Shown: positions 42,149-51,409 of the stretch, piece by piece
Position numbering within the stretch: position 1 is the first letter of the stretch
How the letters are laid out: each line of letters starts with the position of its first letter
Assembly (NCBI GenBank): GCA_036821905.1
Contig: DAISIR010000007.1
Location: forward strand, 62,001-126,000
Reading direction: 5' to 3'
Origin: Brooklawnia sp937867175
GTDB taxonomy: Bacteria; Actinomycetota; Actinomycetes; Propionibacteriales; Propionibacteriaceae
Length of the DNA stretch: 64,000 bases
Program-made: the position numbers and the translations under genes
The notes under the pieces: model-generated
The model's input: only the letters and a program-made list of their open reading frames with translations
The model's database searches: none
What the model was told of the DNA's origin: nothing

Positions 42149-43811
42149 CTGCCCACCTGCCGAGGTCGACCACCCGATCGCAGCGAGCCATCAGGTTCTC
42201 GTCGTGGGTGATCACCAGCAGCGAGGTTCCGGTCAGGGACGCGAAGAGGTCGTCCAGCAGGGCGTCCGCGGTCTCCCGGTCCAGGTGTTCGGTCGGCTCG
42301 TCCAAGATGACCAGCCCAGGGCTCTCTGCGCCCACCAGCACTCGTGCCAGGGCCACCCGCTGCGCCTCGCCGCCGGACAAGGTGGCGCCCTGTTCGCCGA
42401 CGATCCGTTCCGGATCCAGCGTGAGCCCGGCGCGGACCATCGCCGTCGCCACTTGCTGTTCACCGGCGTCCTTGTTGCCGATCTTCACGTTCTCCGCCAG
42501 CGTGGTGGCGAAGATGTGTGCGTCCTGGGCGAGGTAGCTGATCCGTGCCGGGGACGACAGGGCGCCGCCGCGCGCCGGGATCAGCCCCATGACGGTGGCA
42601 GCCAGCGTTGTCTTGCCCAAGCCGGACGGCCCGACCAGCGCCACCGATTCACCCGGCGCCACGCTCAGGTCGACGCCCCGCAGGATCGGTTCGGCGTCCG
42701 GCCAGCCGGCCGCCACGTCTACCAGTCGCAGCCCGGTCGCCGGTTCGGCGCCGGCCGCGGGCGTGTCCACCCGATCACCGGCACCTACCGGTTCGGCTTC
42801 CAGCACATCCAGGACGCGGCCCAGTGCGGTACGCGCCCTGGTGAGCGTCTGGGCGGCCTTGGTGAAGTCGGCGTAGACCTCGTGCAGCGCCAGCGGCACC
42901 AGCGCCAGGATGGCCAGATTGCGGGCGAGCATGTCGCCCGAGATCACGGCCTGCCCGCCGATCAGCAGCGCCGCGGCGACCGCCACCCCGGTCGAGGTCA
43001 ACTGCATTCCGGAGGCGAGGCCCCTGGTCCAAGCGCCCTTCGACTCGGTCTCGCGCAACTCGGCGTCGACCGCGGACAGCCGGGAGACTGCGGCATCGGT
43101 TTGCCCGTAGGCCACCAGATCGGGCGCGCAGCGGGCCAGCTCGCGAACTTGGTCAGCCAACTCGCCGCGAGCCGGAACTGCCCGCTGGTCGGCGGCTCGT
43201 GACCAGCGTTGCGCCAACCAGGGCACGACGATGCCGGCGAAGACTGAGGTGGCCGCCAAGACCACCGCGAACAGCGGGCTGAAGACCGACAAGATGATGC
43301 TGGCGCCGAGCATCACGATCGCCGCCGAGGCGAACGGCAGCACCACCCGGACCACCAGGTCGACGATCGCCTCGACGTCGGCGGTGACGCGCACCAGCAG
43401 GTCGCCATGCCGGCGTCCCAACAAGGTGGTGCCGCTCAGCTTGTCGTAGGTGATGAGCCGCAGGGCACTTTGCATCCGTAGTGCCAGGTTGTGGCCGACC
43501 AGCCGTTCGAGGTAGCGGCCCACCCCTCGTCCGATGCCGAAGAACCGCACCCCGGCTGAGGCGGCCAGCAGGTACATCACCGGGGGATGCTCGGCGGCGC
43601 GGCTGAGCAGCCAGGCCGAGGTGCCCATCAGTGCGACCGACGCGCCGCTGGCGAAGGTGGCGAGCGAGATCGCCACCACCAACTGCTGCCAGCCGTGGTC
43701 GGCCTGCCTCAGTAGCCGGCCGACCAGCGCAGCCACGTCGCGTGCCGCCGCCACGTCTCGCGGCGGTTTCGTCTCGGGTCTTGCCGCCAAGTCCGGCGCC
43801 GCCGCAGTCAT
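42132..43811 (-). CDS. cydC: Heterodimeric ABC exporter subunit CydC
   Basis: 559 residues: a six-helix membrane domain, then an ATPase with Walker A GPSGLGKT near 396, signature LSGGEAQR near 495 and Walker B LVILDEPT near 517. With CydD it exports glutathione, cysteine or a similar reductant (or haem-related cargo) and is needed to assemble cytochrome bd. Its ATG overlaps the cydD stop by four bases (ATGA). It is last in the cydABDC operon. Confidence 0.94.
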   Translation of the reverse strand: MTAAAPDLAARPETKPPRDVAAARDVAALVGRLLRQADHGWQQLVVAISLATFASGASVALMGTSAWLLSRAAEHPPVMYLLAASAGVRFFGIGRGVGRYLERLVGHNLALRMQSALRLITYDKLSGTTLLGRRHGDLLVRVTADVEAIVDLVVRVVLPFASAAIVMLGASIILSVFSPLFAVVLAATSVFAGIVVPWLAQRWSRAADQRAVPARGELADQVRELARCAPDLVAYGQTDAAVSRLSAVDAELRETESKGAWTRGLASGMQLTSTGVAVAAALLIGGQAVISGDMLARNLAILALVPLALHEVYADFTKAAQTLTRARTALGRVLDVLEAEPVGAGDRVDTPAAGAEPATGLRLVDVAAGWPDAEPILRGVDLSVAPGESVALVGPSGLGKTTLAATVMGLIPARGGALSSPARISYLAQDAHIFATTLAENVKIGNKDAGEQQVATAMVRAGLTLDPERIVGEQGATLSGGEAQRVALARVLVGAESPGLVILDEPTEHLDRETADALLDDLFASLTGTSLLVITHDENLMARCDRVVDLGRWAVRGSR

Positions 43812-45499
43812 CTGTCCACCTTCTCAACGTGCTCGCCGGTATAGGTGGGCGCAGGCAGCGGCCCGGGGGAGACCATCTCGTCGGCCAACGCCAGCAGGGC
43901 CGGACGATGACTCACCACGACCGCACCCACCCCCGCGGCCCGTACCGCGGCGACCGCCACCGCCTCGGTGGCCTGGTCGAGACCCGCAGTCGGCTCGTCC
44001 AGCACGAGCAGCCGTGCCCCACCCAGCTCGATCCGCAGCAGCGCCCGCGCCAACGCGACCCGGCGTCGCTCGCCGGCCGACAGCCCCTCGCCGTCGTCGG
44101 CGATCGGTCGCGCCGGTTCGAGCGCCTGCCCGCCGGCCCGGTCCAGACTCGCGCGCACCTGGGCGTCGGTCGCAGCGGGGAAACCGAGCCGCACGTTGGA
44201 CGCGATGGTGCCGCGCAGCATGCCCGGGTCTTGGCCCACCCAAGCGAGCTGGCGGCGCCAGGCGTCCATGTCGAGTTCGGCCAGGTCGACGCCCCCGACC
44301 CGGACGGCGCCGGAGGTGGGCGCGATGAAACCCATCAGCACGTTCAAGGCCGTCGACTTGCCGCTGCCCGAACGTCCGACCAAGGCCAGCACCTCACCGG
44401 GCCGGATGGTGCAACTCAGGTCTTCCAGCGAGGCCCGGTCGGCGCCCGGGTAACGCACCCCGACCTGGTCGAACTCGATCTCGACGCCGGCCAGGTCACC
44501 GGGCGCGACGTGGCCGCCGACCGGGCTGCGTTCGCTGTTCTCAATGATCCCGAAGGCGGCTTCGGCAGCAGCTGTGCCGTCGGCCGAGTCGTGGAAGTGC
44601 ACGCCGACCGCGCGGACCGGGATGTACGCCTCCGGCGCCAGGATCAGGATGAACAGCGCAGTGGTCAGGTCGAGCTGGAAGTCGACCACCCGGAAGCCGA
44701 CGCTGACCGCGACCAGGGCCACCGAGAGGGTGGCGAGCAGTTCCAGCACGCCACCACTCAGGAAGGCGATTCGCAGCGTCTTCATCGTCTCGGTCCGCGA
44801 GGCGTCCTCGGTCAACCGCAGGCCACGCAGCTGCGCGCGGGCGCGTCCGAAGACCTGCAGGGTGGGCAGCCCGGTGATCAGGTCGGCAAAGTGGTTGGCG
44901 AGCCTGGTCTGCACCTGGTAGCGCCGACGCACCTGCGCCTGGGTGTGCCGGCCGATCATGATCATGAACAGCGGGATCAGCGGCAGGGTGACGGCGATGA
45001 TCGCGGCCGAGACCCAGTCCTGCCCCAGCACCACTGCCAGCATCAGCAGCGGGATGAACGCGGCCATCACCAGCTGGGGCAGGTACTTGGCGAAGTACCC
45101 GTCGAGGGCGTCCAAGCCTTGCGTGGCGAGGTGGATCAGGGCGCTGGACGAGGTGGACGTGTCATTGGGACGCACGAGCCGGGCGGTCATCAGCTCGGTT
45201 CGCAGCGTCGACTTCACCGCCGCGGACGCCCGGTGTGCCAGCCACGAGTTCAGCCAGCTCAACCCGCCGCGCAGCACGAAGATGGCGATGATGGCCAGCA
45301 CATAGGACGCGAAGCCGGGCAGCGGGCCGTCGAAATCGAGCCGGCCACTGTCGAAGACCCCGGCGACGGCGTGGGCGATCAACCAGGCCTGCGCGATGAT
45401 GCAGCCGGCGTTCAGGACGCCAGTCGCCGCGACGGCGACCAGGAAGCCCCTGGTCGCCGTCGCGCGCTGGAGTAGACGCTTGTCGAGTGCCCCCGCCAA
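43808..45499 (-). CDS. cydD: Heterodimeric ABC exporter subunit CydD
   Basis: 563 residues from a TTG at 45499, the first plausible start after the cydB stop (2 bases away). A membrane domain precedes an ATPase with Walker A GRSGSGKST, a slightly altered signature LSAGERRR and Walker B LLVLDEPT. It pairs with CydC. The ribosome site is weak, so coupling to cydB translation is likely. The second residue of the ABC signature core (Ala for Gly) may make this site less active than that of CydC. Confidence 0.92.
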   Translation of the reverse strand: MAGALDKRLLQRATATRGFLVAVAATGVLNAGCIIAQAWLIAHAVAGVFDSGRLDFDGPLPGFASYVLAIIAIFVLRGGLSWLNSWLAHRASAAVKSTLRTELMTARLVRPNDTSTSSSALIHLATQGLDALDGYFAKYLPQLVMAAFIPLLMLAVVLGQDWVSAAIIAVTLPLIPLFMIMIGRHTQAQVRRRYQVQTRLANHFADLITGLPTLQVFGRARAQLRGLRLTEDASRTETMKTLRIAFLSGGVLELLATLSVALVAVSVGFRVVDFQLDLTTALFILILAPEAYIPVRAVGVHFHDSADGTAAAEAAFGIIENSERSPVGGHVAPGDLAGVEIEFDQVGVRYPGADRASLEDLSCTIRPGEVLALVGRSGSGKSTALNVLMGFIAPTSGAVRVGGVDLAELDMDAWRRQLAWVGQDPGMLRGTIASNVRLGFPAATDAQVRASLDRAGGQALEPARPIADDGEGLSAGERRRVALARALLRIELGGARLLVLDEPTAGLDQATEAVAVAAVRAAGVGAVVVSHRPALLALADEMVSPGPLPAPTYTGEHVEKVDR

Positions 45500-45501
45500 G
45501 A

Positions 45502-46584
45502 TCAGTACCCGGAGGTGGCGGACACCGGCGCATTCGTTGCCGCCGGCATGTTCTTGGTGCTGATGCGCTTCCGGAAGATGTAGTAGCTCCATGCGGAGTA
45601 CGCGAGCACGATCGGGACGAAGATGAGCGCGGCGATGCTCATCACCCGCAGCGTGTACGGCGTGCTCGCGGCCACATTCATGTTGAACGAATCATCGGCC
45701 GAGACGAAGCCGAGGGTGCCGTACATCTTGATGAAGATCGTGACGAACAACATCAGGATCGAAAGCCCGGTACCGATGAAGGCCTGGTTCTCGCGAGCCT
45801 GGTTGCCGGACTCGCTGTGCATCACGATGGCGTAGCCCAGTGCAGCCACCGAGCTGGCACCGGTCACCCACATCGCCACACCGGCGCCGGAGCCCAGGTA
45901 CGGATTGTTCGAAGCCGGGTAGGCGATGTTGCCGATTACGATGAACGCGGCCAGCAGGGCCACAGCGATCGGGCCGAGCATCTTGACGGCGCGGTTGGCC
46001 TTCTCGCGGACGCTGTCGGCGGTCTTCAGGCAGAGGAAGACCGCCCCGTGCACGATGAACAGCGTCACGGTAAGGGCGCCGCCAAGCAGGCCGAATGGGT
46101 GGAAGAGTTCGAGGAGGCCTTGGGTCAGGTGTGGTGGGTCACCGGCGACCGGCATGCCTCGCCACATGTTCGCGAAGGCGATGCCGAGCACGAGCGAAAC
46201 GATCAACGAGCCGATCGTGGCGCTCCAGTCGAAGGTGTCGCGCCAGTTGTCGTCCGGCATCAGCGCGCGGTACTCGAAGGCCACCCCTCGGGCGATGAGC
46301 CCGAGCAGCACCAGCAGCAGGGGCAGGTACAGACCGCTGAACAATGTCGCGTACCAGCCGGGGAAGGCTGCGAACATGGCACCGCCCGCGGTGATCAGCC
46401 AGACCTCGTTGCCGTCCCAAGTCGGGCCGACAGTGTTGATCATGACGCGGCGTTCGGTGGGATCCTTGCCGATCACCGGGTAGAGCATCGCGACGCCGAA
46501 GTCGAAACCCTCCAGGAAGAAGAAGCCGATCCACAGCACTGCGATCAGCAGGAACCAGATGAAGATCAACTGTTCGTGAGTCAT
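45502..46584 (-). CDS. cydB: Cytochrome bd oxidase subunit II
   Basis: 360 residues with the usual multi-helix membrane pattern of CydB (WFLLIAVLWIGFFFLEGFDFGV near the start, then GPTWDGNEVWLITAGGAMFAAFP, a family hallmark). With CydA it forms the high-affinity quinol oxidase. The start follows cydA by 16 bases. Confidence 0.95.
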   Translation of the reverse strand: MTHEQLIFIWFLLIAVLWIGFFFLEGFDFGVAMLYPVIGKDPTERRVMINTVGPTWDGNEVWLITAGGAMFAAFPGWYATLFSGLYLPLLLVLLGLIARGVAFEYRALMPDDNWRDTFDWSATIGSLIVSLVLGIAFANMWRGMPVAGDPPHLTQGLLELFHPFGLLGGALTVTLFIVHGAVFLCLKTADSVREKANRAVKMLGPIAVALLAAFIVIGNIAYPASNNPYLGSGAGVAMWVTGASSVAALGYAIVMHSESGNQARENQAFIGTGLSILMLFVTIFIKMYGTLGFVSADDSFNMNVAASTPYTLRVMSIAALIFVPIVLAYSAWSYYIFRKRISTKNMPAATNAPVSATSGY

Positions 46585-46600
46585 GTTTCCAGCTCCGTGA

Positions 46601-48106
46601 TCAGTAGGCGAACGACAGCGGGGCGTCGTCGTCGGTCCGCACCTTCGGTGGGGAGACGTCCGGTAGGCCCTTGGCGATGTAGGTGAAGAAGAGCTTCAGC
46701 ACGACGACCGCGATGATGCCGTAGACGAGGGTGTAGGCGATCATGCTGGTCAGTACGGAGGCGGCACCGACGTTCGGTGAGTTGGCGGTCCAGGTCGGCA
46801 GCACGCCGTAGATGATCCACGGCTGGCGGCCCATCTCGGTGAGGATCCAGCCGAACGAGTTCGCGATCAGCGGGAAGAACGGCAGCGTCCCCATCGTGTA
46901 CTTCCACAGGTTGTTGGTCGGTGGCGTGCCGCCCTTGCGGGTGAACCACAAGATGAGTAGCGCGATGCCCATCGACACGAAGCCGAGCCCCATCATCATG
47001 CGGAAGCTCCAGAAGGAGACCATCACGTTCGGCACCGGGTCGACCGAAAGCTGCGCGAGTTCGCTGGAGAACTCCTCCTGCAACTGGTTACGCGAGCCAT
47101 CCCAGGCCCGGTGGCCGTCGGTCAGGTATTGCTCGGTCAGGTCGTTGATGCCCTGCACTTCGGCGTTCGGATCGTTGAAGGCGAGGACGGACAAGACATA
47201 GGGCACCTCCCAGCTGAAGACCTCGGTGACCCGGGTGATGCCCTCGGCGTCGCGCTCTTGGGTGTAGATGCCCACGATCGCGAAGCCAGCAGCTGTCTGG
47301 GTGTCGAGCAGGCCCTCGGACGCGGCGAGTTTCATCGGCTGGAACTTGGCGCCGACCTGCGCCTGGTAATGGCCCGAGCCCATCACGGCGATCGAAGCGA
47401 CCAGGAGCACGTAGGCGCCCATCTTGGCGGTCTTGCGCCAAATACCGGCGTCGGGATGCACGGTGCCTTCGGGGGCCTCCTTGGCCACCTTGGCGAGTTT
47501 CCAGCCGGCCACGCCCGCCAACAGCCCGCCGGAGACCATCAGCGCGGCCGGGATCTGGTGGCTGAACGCCGCGATGAAGAACGGGTTGGTGAACAGCATG
47601 CTGAAGTCGACCAGTTCGGCACGACCGTTGTTGTAGGTGGCCCCAGCCGGGTTCTGCATGAACGCATTGGCAGCCAGGATGAAGACCGCCGAGATGGTTC
47701 CGCCGAGGGCCGTCAGGTAGATCATCAGGTTGTGGACCGGGCCGGACAACCGGTCCCAGCCGAAGATCCAGATGCCGATGAAGGTGGATTCCAAGAAGAA
47801 GGCGACCAGCGCTTCGAGCGCGAGGGGTGCGCCGAAGATGTCGCCGAAGAAGCGGGAGTACTCCGACCAGTTCATGCCGAACTGGAACTCCTGGACGATG
47901 CCGGTCACCACGCCCGCGGCGAAGTTGATCAGGAAGAGCTTGGCGAAGAACTTGGTCATCCGCAGCCACTGCACGTCCTTGGTGCGCAGCCACCGGGTCT
48001 CCATCACTGCGACCAGCCATGCGGTGCCGAGCGTGACGGGCACGAAGAAGAAGTGGTAGACAGTGGTGATTCCGAACTGCCAACGCGCGAGTACCTGGGC
48101 GTCCAT
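46601..48106 (-). CDS. cydA: Cytochrome bd oxidase subunit I
   Basis: 501 residues. Haem ligands can be placed: His18 in TTVYHFFFVP (haem b595), a second His in the FIAAFSHQIPAALMV segment (b558), and the Met side in the mid-protein loop; the GWILTEMGRQPW quinol-site signature is near residue 422. The Q loop is of the short type, judging from total length. The enzyme reduces O2 at low concentration without pumping protons. A TAACGT box 7 nt before the ATG suggests a leaderless operon message. Confidence 0.96.
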   Translation of the reverse strand: MDAQVLARWQFGITTVYHFFFVPVTLGTAWLVAVMETRWLRTKDVQWLRMTKFFAKLFLINFAAGVVTGIVQEFQFGMNWSEYSRFFGDIFGAPLALEALVAFFLESTFIGIWIFGWDRLSGPVHNLMIYLTALGGTISAVFILAANAFMQNPAGATYNNGRAELVDFSMLFTNPFFIAAFSHQIPAALMVSGGLLAGVAGWKLAKVAKEAPEGTVHPDAGIWRKTAKMGAYVLLVASIAVMGSGHYQAQVGAKFQPMKLAASEGLLDTQTAAGFAIVGIYTQERDAEGITRVTEVFSWEVPYVLSVLAFNDPNAEVQGINDLTEQYLTDGHRAWDGSRNQLQEEFSSELAQLSVDPVPNVMVSFWSFRMMMGLGFVSMGIALLILWFTRKGGTPPTNNLWKYTMGTLPFFPLIANSFGWILTEMGRQPWIIYGVLPTWTANSPNVGAASVLTSMIAYTLVYGIIAVVVLKLFFTYIAKGLPDVSPPKVRTDDDAPLSFAY

Positions 48107-48113
48107 GGCCGGA

Positions 48114-48119
48114 ACGTTA
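48114..48119 (-). promoter_or_regulatory. -10 box TAACGT of the cydABDC operon (leaderless type)
   Basis: On the minus strand TAACGT ends 7 nt before the cydA ATG. No clear -35 and no convincing Rex or Fnr site was found in the 250-bp gap between cydA and bioY. Confidence 0.4.
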
Positions 48120-48309
48120 CACCCTCAATCACTTCTGATGGTGGGAGTTCGTGCCAGCCTCGGATTCGTGCTCGAAACGTTGTGATTGCGGCCCATTTGA
48201 CCGGCGAAAAGGTGAGATATTCAGCCGCCAAGCGCAGACCGGGGACAGGTGAGGCGACCTCGGGGGCGTGGTGGGCAAGCTATCGCAACGAGCGCACCGA
48301 GGGGTGAAT

Positions 48310-48325
48310 TGAACGGTGTTAGAGT
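48310..48325 (+). promoter_or_regulatory. BioQ-like operator overlapping the bioY promoter
   Basis: TGAAC-GGT-GTTAG (48310-48322) matches nine of ten fixed bases of the TGAAC-N3-GTTAC palindrome bound by BioQ, the TetR-type biotin repressor known in corynebacteria. An extended -10 (TG-T-TAGAGT, to 48325) overlaps its right half, so binding would block transcription. bioQ itself is not in the window. Confidence 0.6.
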
Positions 48326-48356
48326 GGGGCGTCCTTCTGAAAGGCGGTAGTCCCAA

Positions 48357-48986
48357 ATGCCAACCGGAACCATCCCCACGGCCAACGCCACCAGCCAGCC
48401 GATCCAGCCGGCCCGCGATCTGGCGCTGATCGCTGTCTTCGCCGGTGTCACCGCCGCTCTCGGTCTGATTCCCCCGGTCTACGTGCCGATCTCACCTGCG
48501 CCGATCACCGCGCAGTCGCTGGGTGTCATCCTTGCCGGTGCGATCCTGGGGGGACGCCGCGGCTCCGCGTCCCAACTGCTCTTCCTCGCCTTGGTCGCGC
48601 TCGGGCTGCCGTTGCTGTCCGGCGGGCGCGGGGGCATCGGTGTCTTCTTCGGCGTCACCTGGGGCTTCCTGATCGGGTGGCCGGTGGTGGCCGGGCTGAT
48701 CGGCTGGCTCACCTACCGACTGGGCGCGCCGTACTCCATCTGGAAGGGCACCATCATCAACCTGTTCTTCGGCATGGTTGTGCTCTACGCCATCGGCATT
48801 CCGGGCATGGTGGTGACCGGCAAGCTCGGCTGGGGTGCTGCGCTGGCCGCGAACCTGCCCTACCTGCCCGGCGATCTGATCAAGTGCGTGCTGGCCGCGT
48901 TCGTCGCGAAGGCCGTGCACTCGGCCTACCCGGGCCTGCTGCCCTGGCGCGGCAACGCAGTCGAACCCGCGCCTCCTAACCTGTGA
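48357..48986 (+). CDS. bioY: Biotin ECF transporter S component BioY
   Basis: 209 residues, six hydrophobic segments. The BioY signature region (VYVPISPAPITAQSLGVILAGAILGGRRGSAS) is clear. It binds biotin and works with the BioM ATPase and BioN membrane protein encoded directly downstream, so this is a dedicated transporter. The AAAGGCGG site before the ATG is rather distant. Confidence 0.94.
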   Translation: MPTGTIPTANATSQPIQPARDLALIAVFAGVTAALGLIPPVYVPISPAPITAQSLGVILAGAILGGRRGSASQLLFLALVALGLPLLSGGRGGIGVFFGVTWGFLIGWPVVAGLIGWLTYRLGAPYSIWKGTIINLFFGMVVLYAIGIPGMVVTGKLGWGAALAANLPYLPGDLIKCVLAAFVAKAVHSAYPGLLPWRGNAVEPAPPNL

Positions 48987-48988
48987 CA

Positions 48989-49681
48989 ATGGTCCACATT
49001 GAGATCGACCACGTCAGCCACAGCTACGGGCAGGGCCCGCTGGCCCGGCCGGTGCTGAACGATGTCTGCGCTGACCTGACCGAACGCCGGATCGGTGTCG
49101 TCGGTCACAACGGCTCGGGCAAGTCGACGTTCGTCCGGATGCTCAACGCCCTGCTGGTGCCCAGCCAGGGCGTCGTGCGGGTGAACGGGATGGACACCGC
49201 CAAGCAGGCCGGCAAGGTCCGCAAGCTGGCGGGATTCCTGTTCACCGACCCCGACAACCAGATCATCATGCCGACCGTCCGCGAGGACGTGGCCTTCGGG
49301 CTGCGCAGGTCGGGCCTGACCAAGCAGCAGGTCAACGAGCGGGTCGACCAGGCGCTGACGCGCTTCGGCTTGGAGAGCCACGGCGACCACCCCGCGCACC
49401 TGCTCTCCGGCGGCCAGAAGCAGTTGCTTGCGCTGGCGTCGGTCCTGATCACCGAACCCGAGTTGATCATCATGGACGAGCCGACCACCTTGCTCGACCT
49501 GCGCAACGCACGCATGATCGGACGAGTCATCGCAGACCTGCCCCAGACGGTCGTGCTGGCCACCCATCACCTCGATCTGCTGGACGAGTTCGACAGGGTG
49601 CTGGTCTTCGACGGCGGACGCTTGGTCGCTGACGCCCCGCCCGCGCGCGCACTGGACTGTTACCGAGGGCTGATGGTCTGA
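48989..49681 (+). CDS. bioM: ECF transporter ATPase BioM
   Basis: 230 residues, a single ABC ATPase: Walker A GHNGSGKST near 36, Q-loop in TDPDNQI, signature LSGGQKQLL near 138 and Walker B LIIMDEP. The DNQI sequence is typical of ECF A components. A GTG at 48983 overlapping the bioY stop (GTGA) is an alternative start. Confidence 0.93.
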   Translation: MVHIEIDHVSHSYGQGPLARPVLNDVCADLTERRIGVVGHNGSGKSTFVRMLNALLVPSQGVVRVNGMDTAKQAGKVRKLAGFLFTDPDNQIIMPTVREDVAFGLRRSGLTKQQVNERVDQALTRFGLESHGDHPAHLLSGGQKQLLALASVLITEPELIIMDEPTTLLDLRNARMIGRVIADLPQTVVLATHHLDLLDEFDRVLVFDGGRLVADAPPARALDCYRGLMV

Positions 49682-49682
49682 G

Positions 49683-50300
49683 ATGGCGATCGGTATCAAC
49701 ACCCTCGGCCTGTACCGTCCGGGCGACTCGCTGCTGCACCGGGCCGGTGCCGCGGTCAAACTGGTCGGGCTGCTGGTGCTCGGCGCGATGTCGGTCTGGC
49801 TGCAAGGCAGTTGGTGGCTGGTACTGGTCGCACTGGCCGTGGTTGCATGCTGCTACCTGCTGGCCGGCTTCGGCGTCGGGGTGATGGCCAAGCAGGTGCG
49901 TCCCATGCTGTGGATCCTCGCGTTCACGGCAGCGATGAACTGGTGGGCCGCAGATTGGCAGCGTGCGGTGTCGGTGGTCGGCATGATCGCCACCTTGGTG
50001 GCCGCCGCGGCATTGGTCACGCTCACCACCCCCACCACCGCGCTGGTCGATGTCGTGGTGCGGGGCGCCGCGCCGCTCCGCCGGTTCGGCGTCGATCCCG
50101 AGCGGATAGGGCTGACGTTGTTGCTCGGCATCCGCTGCGTCCCGGTCGTCGCGGGCCTGGCCCGTGAGGTGCGGGAGGCCCAGATCGCCCGCGGCGCGGT
50201 CCGTGACATCCGGGCGTTCGCCGTACCGCTGCTGGTCAGGGCCTTGCGCGACGCGGACGCCATCGGCGAAGCACTGGTGGCCCGCGGCTTCGACGACTGA
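49683..50300 (+). CDS. bioN: ECF transporter membrane component BioN
   Basis: 205 residues, EcfT type. Hydrophobic helices are followed by a cytosolic coupling region with the two Ala-Arg-Gly motifs (AQIARG near 170, ALVARG near 200) that dock to the ATPase. The gene starts one base after the bioM stop. Convergent with the LacI-type gene. Confidence 0.93.
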   Translation: MAIGINTLGLYRPGDSLLHRAGAAVKLVGLLVLGAMSVWLQGSWWLVLVALAVVACCYLLAGFGVGVMAKQVRPMLWILAFTAAMNWWAADWQRAVSVVGMIATLVAAAALVTLTTPTTALVDVVVRGAAPLRRFGVDPERIGLTLLLGIRCVPVVAGLAREVREAQIARGAVRDIRAFAVPLLVRALRDADAIGEALVARGFDD

Positions 50301-50313
50301 CCCGGCTCGTCGA

Positions 50314-51327
50314 CTAACCCAGCGTGGATACCCGCGCCACCAGGACCGGTTCAAGCAGCAGGTTGGAATGCTGATGGTCGGGATTGTTCAACTCGTCCTC
50401 CAGCAGCTCCAACGCAATCTCACCCATCCTGACCTCGTGCTGCTGGATGCTGGTGAGCGGGATGATCGCCGAGTTGCTGAACGCCAAGTCGTCGCAACCC
50501 ATCACCGCAACGTCTTGGGGGACGCGCAGTCGGCCGTCCCTCACCAAGACCTGCAAGACCCCGATCGCCAGCAGGTCGCTGGTGCAGAAGATGGCGTCCG
50601 GGCGCTCATCGGCAGGCAGATCGAGGATGGCTTCGGCGACCCGGCAACCGCACGCGATCGAGGTGTTGTCCACCCGCAGAAGCATGGCTTCGACGCCGGA
50701 TTCGTGGGCCACCTGCCAGGCGCCACGCCACCGCCGGTTGGGTGAGGTCTGATCAGCCGGTGCGACTACTGCAATTCGGCGCCGGCCAGTCCCGACCAGG
50801 TGCTCGCAGGCCAATCTGCCGGAGGCGAAGTCATCTGCGGCCACCGAACACAGCCGTCCGCTGGGGTCGTGGGTGGATGCCAGCACGACAGGGGTGCCAC
50901 GCTCGCTGATGGCCAACTCGGTCGAAACGTCGAGTGACCTCGGGGAAACGATGATGCCGCGGACTCGCTGCTGCTCGAACAACGACAGGTAGTGGCGTCG
51001 GCGGCTCAGGTCGCCCTGGCTGTGCGCGACGAAGAGGTAGAGATCTCGGCGCTCGGCCTCCTGCGCGATGCCAAGCCCCAGGTTGGCGAAGTACGGGTTG
51101 ATGGGGTTGGGATACAGGTAGCCAACCATTGCCGAGCTGCCGACCTTCAGCTGCCGAGCGGCGTGGTTGGGGACGTAACCCAGCTCTTCGATCGCGGCCC
51201 GGACTGCGGCGCGGCGCCGCTCGGAGACGCGTTCGGGACGGTTCAGCACGTGCGAGACCGTACCCACCGAGACCCCAGCAGCCTGGGCCACGTCCTTGAT
51301 TCCCACGCGAGGGGGTCGCGCTGTCAT
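50314..51327 (-). CDS. LacI-family transcriptional regulator
   Basis: 337 residues. The N-terminal HTH (GIKDVAQAAGVSVGTVSHVLNRPERVS, residues 8-34) and hinge helix (AARQL) are typical; the rest is a periplasmic-binding-protein-like effector domain. Sugar regulons are the usual targets, but no sugar operon is adjacent; it lies downstream of the PPi-PEPCK gene, separated by a hairpin, so it could read through from that gene or regulate carbon metabolism elsewhere. Effector unknown. Confidence 0.9.
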   Translation of the reverse strand: MTARPPRVGIKDVAQAAGVSVGTVSHVLNRPERVSERRRAAVRAAIEELGYVPNHAARQLKVGSSAMVGYLYPNPINPYFANLGLGIAQEAERRDLYLFVAHSQGDLSRRRHYLSLFEQQRVRGIIVSPRSLDVSTELAISERGTPVVLASTHDPSGRLCSVAADDFASGRLACEHLVGTGRRRIAVVAPADQTSPNRRWRGAWQVAHESGVEAMLLRVDNTSIACGCRVAEAILDLPADERPDAIFCTSDLLAIGVLQVLVRDGRLRVPQDVAVMGCDDLAFSNSAIIPLTSIQQHEVRMGEIALELLEDELNNPDHQHSNLLLEPVLVARVSTLG

Positions 51328-51350
51328 GGGAGCTAGTCAATCATCGCCGA

Positions 51351-51396
51351 CTGTTGCCCGCCGGGGCTGTCCACCAGACAAGCGGACGGGCAACAG
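51351..51396 (-). terminator. Hairpin between PPi-PEPCK and lacI-type genes
   Basis: Perfect 10-bp arms CTGTTGCCCG / CGGGCAACAG with a 26-nt loop that holds a smaller TGTC/GACA stem. It begins 14 bases after the PPi-PEPCK stop codon. No T-tract. Likely terminator or attenuator. Confidence 0.55.
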
Positions 51397-51409
51397 CTGC
51401 GGCGAGCGG

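Noticed and set aside
48107..48356. Rex or Fnr operator upstream of cydA
   Set aside because: Only a half site resembling TTGTGA (near 48180) is present; no convincing palindrome.
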